The notes under the pieces: model-generated
Database searches by the model: none
Told to the model about the DNA's origin: nothing
Seen by the model: only the letters and a program-made list of their open reading frames with translations
Shown: piece after piece, positions 11,086-22,200 of the stretch
Numbering within the stretch: position 1 is the first letter of the stretch
Layout of the letters: the number at the start of each line of letters is the position of its first letter
Origin: Chiua virens
Lineage: Eukaryota; Basidiomycota; Agaricomycetes; Boletales; Boletaceae
Direction: 5' to 3'
DNA length: 64,000 nucleotides
Assembly (NCBI GenBank): GCA_019787685.1
Contig: JAHNUO010000007.1
Span: 1,054,001-1,118,000 of the forward strand
Made by a program: the position numbers and the translations under genes

Positions 11086-11672
11086 TGTTAGAGACTGTGG
11101 GACTCAGAGGTAGCCAACTCTGGATCTCTGGAGTTGTAGTGTCAGATGGGACTTGGCTTCACCATATGTGGTGCACCCTTGTCACAGTCTGTCCCTGTAT
11201 TTTGGATGTGCAGAGAACGAAGGTCGATGTAAGACTCAACACATAAAGTGGAGTCAAGTAGAGTATAGACCATCAAGGTCTTACGGAGGATTCAGAGTGA
11301 GTTGTACAAATAAACTAATATTCAGACTAAAGTTACAATAGAAGTAACTACAGTTTATATACTTGGAGGAAACATAATGATTAGTCACAGAGTAAGAAGA
11401 TGAATAATACAGAGAAACGGAGAATGACTAATTCTGAGTAAGACTGGAGATTGGGAAACTACATAGCCAAAGGTAAGTCAGGTACTGAGGAAGCCAGAGC
11501 TGTGCTTGTAAGCGAGACACAGGTTTATGTACTAAACAAAAAGAGGAAACATATATACATAACGGAGGTCTGGGGTCATGGAGTTGCATCCTGAGGGAGG
11601 TCAACCCAGAGTTATTGTCTAAGAGAATCAGAGTTATATCCAGAGGAATGGAGAATGGAGTGGTATATGACA
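11086..11672 (-). repeat. 5' LTR, family S1 (Gypsy)
   Basis: This is a 587-bp LTR. On the minus strand it starts TGTCATATACC at 11672 and ends GTCTCTAACA at 11086, followed by gag on the same strand. It contains a TATATAA-type promoter motif on the minus strand. The 5 bp before it on the minus strand (GAAGA) match the 5 bp after the S1 LTR at 3312. Confidence 0.85.
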
Positions 11673-11772
11673 TCTTCACTTGTCTACGAAGCCCAGTGAT
11701 GTTCTTCGGTTTCTTCCTTGGTTGACCAGGTGGCATGGTAAGCAATGGTGATATTAAATTTTCATTGCTCAT
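11673..11772 (-). pseudogene. 5' end of the host ORF split by the S1 Gypsy element
   Basis: From ATG 11772 (or the internal ATG at 11736) the frame reads MPPGQPRKKPKNITGLRRQ before running into the LTR after a Val-Lys. Adding the plus-strand sequence from 3318 after the target GAAGA continues this frame without a stop into the acidic region at 3318-3634. The restoration is visible in the sequence; the identity of the gene is uncertain. Confidence 0.6.
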
Positions 11773-12012
11773 ATTGATGTCACTGCCAGCTCAAGTTCAT
11801 TTGTTATACCCTTATTCTACTTAGCAAAAGGAGTCATTTGTACAATTTTCCAAGACATGGTATGGTTTTGAACAATCCACTCATACGGATATCAAGCAAT
11901 GGACCTAAAGATGTAGTTTACATGCAAAATACATGTTTCCAGTAACTGTGGTAGTCAGGAAAATTCTGACAAGAAACTTGCTGTGTTTGATTGTCCACAA
12001 CTGTACTGCTTT

Positions 12013-12096
12013 TGGAAGCTTACTAAGACCAGTTGCGGTTCTGGTTGCCTCATTTGGACTGTGGAAAACTGGACTGGACCAGACTTTTAAACACTA
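12013..12096 (+). repeat. Fragment of hAT MITE (right end)
   Basis: TGGAAGCTTACTAAGACCAG through ACTTTTAAACACTA matches 37825-37913, the right end of another copy of the MITE. The left part is missing. Confidence 0.6.
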
Positions 12097-12676
12097 GATG
12101 GGGACCCCAGCAGTGAGATATCCCAGACTGACATCTGCCTTTGCAAAACCTTAGAGGTACATAGGATGGACAAAGGATGAATGGGGCTCTTGACCCTCCT
12201 CTTGGCTAGGGACTTGGACTTCATCTTGGAAGGCAATTGTGATTTCAAGTTCTGTGTCACCACCAACAAGGTGCCATTCATCCCTGCACCACAGAGGGGT
12301 CAGTAAGCATTGCATCAACTACTGTGAGTGTCTCACAACTTACCCTTCTGACTGGTAGGCTGACTTAATGGACTTGGACTCAATAGGGGACCCAGCAATG
12401 AGATATCCCTGACTAACATTTGCCTCCACAGCACCTTAGAGGTAGGATGGGCAAAGGATGAGTGGAGGTGCACCACTTTCTCAGTTAGCTCATTTTTGAT
12501 TATCTCAGCCAGCTGGGCATTGTGTTGAATATGCTTGTTGGTCTCCAAAGCAGTCTGCTCATGAACAGCAAGCTCAACACCAATGACCTCACTACTGCAG
12601 CATGGGTTAGGCAAGTCAGGTAGGCCTGGGTAGAACCCATCCCTGTGCCTGTCCCACATGTTGACATGGATATTGA
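12097..12676 (-). other. Unrecognised region with an 88-bp duplicated segment
   Basis: The segments 12098-12190 and 12386-12475 are diverged direct copies (each contains GGGGACCCAGCA- or GGGGACCCCAGCA-like starts and GGCAAAGGATGA- or GGACAAAGGATGA-like ends). On the minus strand both encode a similar peptide (TSKVLQRQMSVWDISLLGS and TSKVLWRQMLVRDISLLGP). A longer minus ORF (12749-12333) includes ALETNKHIQHNAQLAEIIKN. No family recognised. Confidence 0.35.
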
Positions 12677-13295
12677 TATTACAATAGTCCCAGGTAGGGC
12701 CTAGCATAGCCACAAAAGCACTAAGTATCAAGTGGCTGCGATAACTCAAACAACCACCACTTGATATGTGGTGTACTGAAGAGTTCGAGAAGGGTTACTA
12801 GTCAGCAGATTGCTACCAGTGAGACAAAGATAGAACTCAAGTGTTGCTGAGAGTGTCCTGTTGGGAATTTATACCCGAAGGACCAAAGACTTTCCCTTGT
12901 GATTAGGGTGGACCGAGAAGCTGGACGTTGGTCACAGCAATGAAGGGTAGCTTAGGAGAAGCCCAAGGAGGAGCAGAGATACTCAGCTAGATTACAGAGA
13001 TCAAGACTAAGGAGTACAGAGTATTACTGCTGGGTTTATATACATATCATAAACCGGGGCAAAGAGTTGGCCAAGAAGAGCAGAACTGAGTCAAAGGGCC
13101 AAAAGGAGACATATGGTGCATAGGCAACAAATGGAATGAAAGTGGAACAGTAAAGGTAGAAGCCATCAGGGTGATGACAGAAATGAAGGAGATCCCTAAC
13201 AGATCATGGAGGAGGAAGTCAAATGGCAATAACAGAACAACAGGTTGGACCAGTGTAGGAGTTAAGTCTGGGAACAGTGCATAAGTTATGATTTT
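12677..13295 (+). repeat. LTR family S3, CpG-depleted, 3' truncated
   Basis: It matches the first 600 bp or so of the S3 LTR at 26612 (TAGCCACAAAAGCACTAAGT against TAGCCGCAAAAGCGCCAAGT, then ACTCAAACAACCACCACTTG). It ends near 13295 without the terminal TAACA. Many differences from the 26612 copy are CG to TG or CA. Confidence 0.7.
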
Positions 13296-14144
13296 TGTCA
13301 ATAATCAGCAAATTTACTGAACGAGCATGTAGGAAGAAATTGCTCAGAACACCAACACTCATGGAGCAATGTTTGCCCCTGTGATTCTAGGGAGCAACAA
13401 GATGACAGTGTCTGTTGGAGTACTACCCCCTCTATGTATCACTAGGCAATTTGCACAATGATGTTCATTATGCCCATCACAACTCCATTGCACTTCTTGC
13501 TTTTCTTGCAATTCCTAAGAGTGCATTTTCACCTTTATCTTTTGTGCATGACTGACTTCAAGTCTTTCATTTATCAGCTGATCAGGCCCATAAGAATGAT
13601 GCTGATTTCCACATGTTTTACTGTCAGCTCTTCCATTCTTTGATTGCTGCAATTTTACAACCTCTCTGTGCAGCCATGCATATTACTTGATGTACCAACA
13701 ATCACTTCCAACAAGTGATATATGGTCTTGGACCATACATTGCTGATTACCCAGAGCAAGCACTCCTTGCATGCATAGTTCAGGGTTGGTGTGCCAAGTA
13801 AGTAATCTTCAACTCAGCCATGATGCCTGAATTGATGGTTTTTAGGTGTTCAGCACACCATGATGACCTTGACAGTGGTAGTGGGCCTTGCACCCATGAT
13901 CTAACATGACACCTTATAGTGAGTAAGGACTTATGGAGTCTGTGGGAGGGCCACAGCATCATGGGAGATATAGTGGTCAGTATTGCCTACCATGACATAC
14001 AGCTGATGCAAATGATTTGCTGACACAACCCTAGCCATTCAAAGCATACTTCCTACATGCAGATATTCACGAGCTACTTGCATCTGACTTACTACACCAA
14101 CTTATCAAGGGGATGTTCAAGGCTCATCTAGTCACCTGGGTAGG

Positions 14145-14741
14145 TAGTGTTTTAAGGTCCAGTTGCAGGACTGGTCAAAAACCGCAACCAGACTGAACTG
14201 GACTGCTTAGGACCAGTCCAGGGTGGTCCCAGTCTTGGCACTTTAGAAAAAGAAGTGGTCCTGGTCTTTATTTGGAATTTCTACAACCAAAATTGAGTTT
14301 GTACCCCCCAAATATGACATCCAACCCGGAATTGGCTATATCTCTGCCTGTTATAGACCGATGCTCATGATTATTGGACCCACAGCACGCCGTGGGTCTA
14401 TTCTACATTACATACACTGATGACAAAGTGTGAATCATGTGAACATACCCATCTCAATTGTGATCTCTATTGCAGATGAGCAGATGTAGATAACATGTGA
14501 TGCGAAAATGATGATATCTCGGTCATTTCTGGACCGATTCCCACGACAGTTGGACGCCCAGAAAGGAAAGAATCTAATCTAAATTCGGTCCACTAATGAC
14601 TAAGCTGGTCATTGCGAAAAACCGGTCCAAACTGGTCCTAAAGAAGTTGTTAAAGTTGTTAGGACCAGTTTTTTGTGGTTTTGGTCCGGTTGCCTTGTTT
14701 GGACCATGGAAAACCGGACCGGACCGGACTTTAAAACACTA
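14145..14741. mobile_element. hAT MITE, complete, 8-bp target duplication
   Basis: The ends are TAGTGTTTTAAGGTCC and GGACTTTAAAACACTA, flanked on both sides by TGGGTAGG (14137-14144 and 14742-14749). An exact 8-bp duplication plus TAGTG ends fits the hAT superfamily. There is no ORF, so it is non-autonomous. It is inserted in the Plavaka coding frame (HLVTWVG interrupted, then DYFVLTHG). Confidence 0.85.
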
Positions 14742-14855
14742 TGGGTAGGTGACTATTTTGTCTTAACACATGGTGAGTGTTGAGAAAAGGCCATCATGGC
14801 TGATTGAAGGTCAGGGCAGTCTGTTGTATCAGTTCACTGCCATACTGGTTACAGA

Positions 14856-15572
14856 TGCTGAAGATAACTAAAAGTAGGTGAAATGAAAAGGTAGGGTGAT
14901 AGGTTCATCCCAAGGGGGGTTATACTCGAAAGGATTGATGAATTAGGGTTTGTCGATGTGTCCTAGAGGTTGCTGAGCAATCCAGAATGAAAAGTGGTTG
15001 ATGAAAAAGTACCTGGATTTGAGTTGAGATGGTGAGAGGAATGATTTATGAAGATGAGACATGAGGGAACAATAGGACGAGGTGAAACAAGGTGCAAGGA
15101 ATGATATCTAGCCCACTCACACACAGGAGAGTAGACAGGTGATCTCCTGAATGCAGAAAGATAGTATTGAATGTCATAAAACATGGTTTTATAGTCCTGG
15201 GCACAACCCAAGACTGTTAAAGGCAATCTGACCCTAAGTAATCATACAGGATCAATGTAGGATGAGTATTTAAGAAAAGGAATGTCAAAACCTTGTAGAT
15301 AATGAAAGAAAAGAAGGGTATTGTGAGAGGAACAACCTCAATACGGCCAAATTGGATAGGACAAGTTAAACTAGATAGAGCAGAACATGTATGATGGAAC
15401 CAGATTGGATTGGATTGACTCAGATTGGACTTGGATTGGGTTTGGATGATCTGTAAACACTAGAAATGAAACTGGACCAGTACAAAATTGCAGATGGGAT
15501 AAGATGTGATAGGACATGATAGAGAGCAGGGAAAAGGTAGTCTGTAACTGTAAGGAGTTCTCAACTCTTACA
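14856..15572 (+). repeat. LTR family S5 (probable solo LTR)
   Basis: It aligns with the well-delimited S5 copy at 45134-45840 (shared GATAGGTTCATCCCAAGGGG, then ATAGTCCTGGGCACAACCCA) and ends AACTCTTACA. The left border is approximate and no clean target duplication was found. It interrupts the Plavaka relic. Confidence 0.6.
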
Positions 15573-16065
15573 ATGCCATGACAGGATTGCAGCAGTGCCT
15601 CTCTTTATTGGTTTGAGTGGTGTGACTACAGTGAATGTGAAATGAGGATGGGCCCCCTGCTGCCTCTGTGGGCAAACATGCCTGATGCACAGCATAACTG
15701 CAATTATATAGATGATGCACCTGAGATCATCAACAATCCACCCTTGGTGTCAACATATGACATGCAACTGGGTCATCAGTATAGTAAGTAATGTCTCAAT
15801 ACTATTGCTACAGTGTTGAATTGACATGGACATTTGTATTACAGTCCAAGGACTTCCACAATCTATGGCTGAGCTTGCCATCATGTTTGGATATGGGAAA
15901 CTCAAGTCATGTATCTGGTGATTCTTATATGATCAGTTGAACCCTGAGGCAAAGGTACTATTAAGACCATGTTCCTCCAGAATGAACTCTGAAAATAGGG
16001 GTATCTCGGAGTTCAAATGTTCAGATAGGACATTTGGTTCAGCTTATGTGCTGCCCCCTTACTAG

Positions 16066-16591
16066 TGTCATGTCCTGGATTTATGAAGGTAGTTTGGAGG
16101 AGTTTGGAGTTTGAAGATGAATGAGGGAAGTTACCAGGACATCAAGAGTTTGGAGATGATTAGGAGGAATTCATCTATGTTGATAATCAAGCTAGAGTTA
16201 CAAGAGAAGTAGCTAGGTTTATATACTCAGAGATCAAAGGATATTACTAAGGAGTTCAGGAGATGAGTAAGTCAGAGAAATGGAGAATGACTAAAGAGCT
16301 GAGTGAGACAGATAATGGGAAAGTAAGTCACCAGAAGAAGTCAGATATGTCTGAAAGCTGGAGCTGTGCTCCTAAGCGAGACACAGGAATACAGAATGTA
16401 CACTAAGATGAAAAAGGACAAAGGAAATCTAAGAGATATTTGGAGTACAAGTCCGGAGGTCTGGAGTTGAGGGAGGAGTTGCAAGAATGCTCCAGAGTTG
16501 TGGGAATTTAGGTCTGAAGGGTCAGAGTTTGAAATAGGAGAGTCAGACTTGTTGATAGGATTTTCAGGATATAACAGGTACCCGGGAAACA
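16066..16591 (-). repeat. Diverged S1-like LTR
   Basis: It shares blocks with S1 in the same relative order (CTCCTAAGCGAGACACAGG, GTTTATATACTC, GGAGAATGACTAA) and has TG...CA ends on the minus strand (TGTTTCCCGGG ... GGACATGACA). No target duplication is visible. Confidence 0.5.
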
Positions 16592-16703
16592 CATTGATCT
16601 CAGCCTATGTCCTATTTTCTGAGGGAAGGTCAAAGTGTATATGTCTGCTACCACGCACTGACTTTTCATAGAACTTTTTACTGGCTTGTGATCAACTGTG
16701 TTA

Positions 16704-17858
16704 TGTTACAATTCCAATGTTTCAACCCTTAACAGATTTCACCTTCAATCTATTCTGAAACATTACAGCATATTATGCCTCATGTCAAGGCTGTCCAAAG
16801 GGACATACCCAATTGGTTGCCACAATATCACACACTTATGCTTCTATCTTTCATTTCCCTTATTACTGACTCATTACTGGCAGTGCAAGGCTATGCTCTT
16901 ATCTATGACTCATATCTATTCACACCTTATCATCCAATAGGATACATTATGCTTATCTACATAGTTCATACTCAGATTAGAACTCTGACATCCATGTAGT
17001 ATATACATAAACCCCATGAATTGAGACCAAGGAGCTTTAACTTGAACAAAGTTCACTTGGAGTTTTCACCTCTTTGCTGGACATCAACCACCTCTCACAA
17101 CTACTATCCTCTGTTATGATAGTTCTGGGTAGGACCTAACATAGCCACAAAAGCACTAAGTACCAAGTGGCTGCAATAACTCAAACAACCACCACTTGAT
17201 ATGTGGTGCACTGTTGAGTTCAAGAAGGGATTACTAGTCAGCTGATTGCTACTAGTGAGACAAGATAGAACTCAGGTGTTGCTGAGAGTGTCCTTTTGAG
17301 GATTTATACTTGAAGGACCAAGTTGACAAGGGTTGACTCTGAGAGTTCAAGGAGAGTGGTGATACTCAGGTAGATTGTGAAGATCAAGACTAAGGACTAC
17401 AGGGTATCTCTGTGAGGGTTTATATACGTATGGAAACATGCATGGACCAACAGTCAAAAGGGTGGCCGAGAAGAGCAGAACTGGCAAAGGGGCCAAAAGG
17501 GATCATATGGTGCATAGGCAATGAATGGAAAGAAAGTGGAATGACAAATGCAGAAGCCATCAGAATGATGACGGAAATGAAGGTGATCCCTAGTGAATCA
17601 GAGGAAGAGGAAGAAAGAAAGGTGATGATGGAACAACAGGTTGGGCTGAAGTCGTGTAATCAGATCAAAGAAAGAAAGGTAAACAGGGCAAAGGGTTAGG
17701 CCCTTGCTGAGTAAGTGTAAGCAAGGGTAAACCTTGCAGATTGAACATAGGTTGGTATCTGTGGTACTGAGCATAGTGAAATTGAAGTAAAAGTAAAAGA
17801 CAAGAATGAATCATAACATTCTCTATAAACAAGTCTAACCTTGTTCTAGGTTGTTTCA
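16704..17858 (+). repeat. Solo LTR family S2, interrupted by an S3 LTR
   Basis: It starts TGTTACAATTCC and ends CTAGGTTGTTTCA, with the S3 LTR at 17112-17818 inserted about 40 bp before its right end. Removing the S3 copy gives an S2 LTR of about 440 bp similar to 30205-30634. The flanks (TGTTA and CATTA) match only partly. Confidence 0.7.
17112..17818 (+). repeat. Solo LTR family S3, CpG-depleted
   Basis: It starts TGTTATGATAG and ends ATCATAACA, with near-identical 5-bp flanks TCCTC and TTCTC. Compared with 26612, almost every CpG is replaced by TpG or CpA (CCTAACATAGCCACAAAAG against CCTAGCGTAGCCGCAAAAG). Confidence 0.8.
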
Positions 17859-18065
17859 CATTACATGGGCATTGTAAAAAGTCACCAAAAAGTACTAAAA
17901 GTAATAAAAAGTAGAAAAAGTTGGATCAGATCTCAAAAAGTTCAAAAAAGTTGCCATATATTTTGCTAATGCCACTAGCTACAGTTGGCATCAGGCCAAG
18001 TGAGGCTTACCATTATTTGGCCTAATCAAAGGCCTTCAAGTCCAACACTCCCCCTCAAGCTACAT
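17859..18065 (-). repeat. Possible Copia 3' LTR with polypurine tract
   Basis: On the minus strand GCTTGAGGGGGAG is followed by TGTTGGACTTGAAGG, the arrangement of polypurine tract and LTR start seen at many Copia 3' ends. The LTR's other end is lost in or beyond the S2 insertion at 16704-17858. Tentative. Confidence 0.35.
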
Positions 18066-18239
18066 GGAGCATCAGGAATATAGCACTCTGCTTACATACA
18101 CTTTCTGCACTTTTCCAATTTCTGCAAAGTGCAATAATATCATAAATTGAATTAAGCATGGCTTACAAGTAGGGGGCATAAAATAAGTGGCTATTAAGTA
18201 CGAACATGGACAAAAAGTACCATAAGTAGGCTACTGAGT

Positions 18240-19265
18240 GTATGGATACCTGTGTCCCTGTGTGTTGCCATGGTTGCGTTGCCATGTCGTTGTCGGGTGA
18301 GGTACATTACTGTGTGCCCGTGCGTTGTTGTGGTCACATCACCATGGTTGTGTCACCATAGTATGGGGTGGTGACAGCAGCAATGGCAAGGGTGACATGG
18401 TGAAGGCGAGACGACCACAATGCTTGCATGCGAACACGGAAATGAATGGCATAACCATTTGTGTTCGTGTTTGCATGCAAGGGTGAGGGTGGTGAAGGTG
18501 GTGAGGGTGAAGATGAGGTGGCAATGGCAGTGAGATGGCGAGGGAGATGGTGGCAAAAGCAAGGGTGAGGTGGCAAGGTGACAAGATGGCAAGGGTAAAC
18601 ATGAGAGGGTGGATGCATCGTTGTCATTGTCGTGACATCGTGTTGTGTTGTGTTGTGTTGCATTGTGTTGTGTCACATTGTGTTGTGTCGCATTGTGTTG
18701 TGTCGCATTGTGTCATGTCATGGTGTTGTCCATTATTGAGTCGATGAGGAAAAGGGAAGGCTGTGGACACAAGGGAGAGGGTTGGGTGAGGTGTAGGGGC
18801 AGTTGGGACTTAGAGATTTTTCTGTGAGTCAGTCATCATGTGTTGTCACGTGATGTTGGTTTCTACAATATCTCTCCCTTGCACCACTCAGAACCCACAT
18901 TGTGACAACAACAATGTCTCCACCTCACCCGACAACAACAACAATGGTGGACATGACCACACCTCCACCTCACCACCCTCTCCCTCATGCCACTCGGAAC
19001 CATGGCATCGTGATAACAATGACACACTGCCTCCATGTTACCCTCCTCCTGCCACTTCATCTGACAACAACGACTGGCCATGACATGACAACAACAACAA
19101 CAACAACAATGGCAAGGTGAGGATGAATGACAACGGCCAGCCACAATGTGACAACAACAACAACAATAACAACACCTATGCCTCCACCTCACCCTCCTCA
19201 TGCCACTTTACCCTCCTTGTGCCACCTCATCCAACAACAACAAGGTGAGGATATGAGGACGAATA
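18240..19265. repeat. Low-complexity block with strand-asymmetric repeats
   Basis: From 18240 to 18830 the plus strand is G/T-rich (repeats of GTTGTGTTGC and CATTGTGTTGTGTCG); from 18900 to 19260 it is A/C-rich (CAACAACAACAA, CCACCTCACC, CCTCATGCCAC). The halves are roughly complementary, e.g. GTTGTCGGGTGAGG on the left and CCTCACCCGACAAC on the right. ORFs here are compositional artefacts. Confidence 0.7.
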
Positions 19266-19275
19266 ACAACAGTGT

Positions 19276-22200
19276 ACACTTGCCTCGCATGCCTCACTCC
19301 AGTCACAGCACAGGCCTGGGCTTCCCCATCTTCCTGTCAGTCACAGACCCTGCACCAGAGTCACCTGCAAAGCACTACCATTGCCAACTTCTCATGCTAT
19401 ATGTGTGGTGCAGGCCATTTTCTTCGTGATTGCATATGCATACTCGAGTATATCTAAGCAAGCCACATTATCTGCAAAAACAGCTATCTCAACTTTCCCA
19501 ATGGAAGACATATCAAATGTCATGTGACAACCAATTTATTCAAGGATACAATTGATGAGTACTATCAGAACCATGCAATCCCACCTGCTTGCACTCCATC
19601 TGAATTCATCAGAGAATCCCTGCTGCATCTTCAGCAAGCCACTATGAATAGGTTTGTCACACCAGAACCATCTGTGGTTCTCTTCAAATGCAACTGTGTT
19701 AAAGATGCTATCACAGACACCTGAGCATCCATCAAGGAAGTACCTGATGAGGAGGATGCTGATGTTTTAGCCCTCACAAGATCCAAGGCATGCACAGCTG
19801 CTCACACTGATACAGAGATCCCACCTCCAGAACCCACTTGCTCAGCTAAACAAGCACTAGAGACACCTGAACTGCCTGTTTCCATGCCTGCACAATCTGT
19901 ACCCACATCCAGAGACTCTGCACCACTCAAGCATGTTCTGGCGTATATGTATGAATCAAAAGCTGCATTCCCTGACACTGCCAAATGGGTCTATGAATTA
20001 CTTCTTCACATAACGATTCTGAACCTTTCTGTCACAGATTTATTAGCCATCAGCCCCAATTTACGAAAGGAAGCAGTTGAATATTGCAAAACACATTGGA
20101 TTCCCACTCCATTGATGACCACAGTCACTACCTTGCCGCCAGTCCAGATTGAGCATGCCACACCCCTCCGTGAAATCAAAGTCATTTTAAACGGAAAATT
20201 TGATGAGGTTGCGCTACTTGATGAAGGATCTGAAATCATAGTCATCTGCCAGGACATTTGGAAGTGTCTTGGGGCACCAATCTCGAATCACACAGGAATG
20301 ACAATGCAAACAGCAAATGGCGACTCACAACCGATAATGGGATGTATCAAGATGTTGGAAATTACAGTTGATGGTCTCAAGACTTGGGCTCATGCATATG
20401 TCATCCCAAATGCCCCATGTCACCTCCTTCTTGGCTGCCCATGCCAGTGTCTTGTCTGTCTCCAGAAAAATGAAACTGCATGCGACATTAGCATTACCAT
20501 TGCAGATCTGCTTGACCCATCCAACATCCAGATGATCCCTACACATGCATGACCATTCCCTCACAAGCCACACAGTGCACACACATTAGCACTAACCCAG
20601 ACCAAATGGCAGGGAGTGATCTCATTGCTATCCATGTCCTTGCTTGCAGAATACCAGCTTCAACAGACCTTCAACATAGATCCAATCTGCCATGTGCTTG
20701 CATACAAGAAAGTCACAAACTGAGTCAAACTAGTTGCTACCACCATGCCTCACCATGCTTGCATCATCTGTTGTTTTCCAGAAGACCCACTTGACTCACT
20801 TCCACATCTATCCCCTAATCCACCACCATTCTCACCCAGAAAGCACATCACGCATGAACAGATGACTGATCTTGGCATCTTTTCCAACAAATTCTTACTA
20901 CCAGAGGAACAGAAACTCGCTGCACATGTTTTACAAAACAATGAATTGGGTCTCACATGGGATGAAACCAAGAAAGGATGCTTCCACAACAACTATTGCC
21001 CACCCATAGTCATCCCAATCATTGAGCACATGCCATGGGTCCAACATCAGCCACCAATCCCACCCAGAATCTGTGACGAAGTCATCCAGCTCATTAAGTC
21101 AAAGATCACATCTGGAGTCTATGAGCCTTCAAACAGCTTGTACCAGTCGAAGTGGTTTTGTGTCGCAAAGAAGAATGGATCTGTCTGCATTGTTCACAAC
21201 CTCCAGCCACTCAATGCTGTCACTGTTAAGGATGCTGCCACTCTCCCATATGTCGAGATGTTCACCAAGCAATCCAGAGGCCACACAATCTACACCATGA
21301 TGGATTTATTCATCAGATTTGACCACCATGCTCTCGCTGAGGATTCCCACGACCTCACAACATTTCAGACACCTCTCAGGACTTTCATCTCACATTGCTT
21401 CCTATGGGATGGACTGATTCACCTGTCGTTTTCCAGAACAATGTCACATTCATTCTCCAAACTGAAATTACCATTGCTCCAAATTTCCAAGATGATATCA
21501 ATGTTCTCGGCCCGTGTACACACTATGAACTTCCTGATGGTACCTACAAAACCATAGCCAACAATCCAGGTATCTGCCGCTTCGTATGGGAGCATTGTGT
21601 TGATGTCAACTGTGTTTTACATTGTTTGAAGCACGCCAGAGCTACTGTATCCACAAAGAAGCTTTTTCTTTGCCAACCTAAAGTCATTGTTGTTGGACAG
21701 TCCTGCAATTACTATGGGCGTGTCCCAGACCAGTTGAAAGTTGTAAAATCATGAAATGGCCCAGCCCGTGCCAGTCTCACACAGAAGTCTGCAGATTCTT
21801 AGGGACAACAGGAACTGTCTGGAATTGGATCAAGGATTATGCAAAGATTGCTTGACCACTCATCGACCTCACCCATGATGCGATTCCCTTCACTTGGACT
21901 GATGAGCACCAGAATGCAATGAACTACCTCAAAGCCACTGTAGTCAGCTCGCCCTGCATTGCAGTCAGATATATTCTCTACCAAGAAGATGAAAACTGAG
22001 CATGTCACCCCTCTCATTTCAGATCCATCACATGGAATGATCATGAATCTCACTACTCACAAGCCAAAATTGAACTATATGGTCCATTTTGTGCACTCTG
22101 ATCTGTCAAAGTCTGGATTATCAGCATCAAGAAACTCATCGTCAAGGTTGATGCCAAGTATATTAAAGGCATGCTGAACAATCTGGACATCCAGCTGAAT

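Larger units (their letters stand above)
13320..15958 (+). pseudogene. Plavaka-type (CACTA-like) transposase relic
   Basis: Recognisable in order are: NTHGAMFAPVILGSNKMTVS (about 13350-13410), then VIYGLGPYIADYPEQALLAC followed by IVQGWCAK (13715-13800), the most distinctive motif of this fungal family; a Leu/His-rich segment (ADIHELLASDLLHQLIKGMF then KAHLVTWVG, 14058-14144); and after a MITE, DYFVLTHG (14748-14775). After an S5 LTR come RIAAVPLFIGL (about 15585) and FLYDQLNP (about 15930). In-frame stops and frame changes are frequent. Plavaka elements encode a DDE transposase. Insertions at 14145 (hAT MITE) and 14856 (S5 LTR) broke it after it inserted. Confidence 0.7.

Noticed and set aside
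18640..18730. CRISPR-like direct repeats
   Set aside because: The repeats are adjacent simple GTTGTG units without unique spacers, and the genome is eukaryotic.
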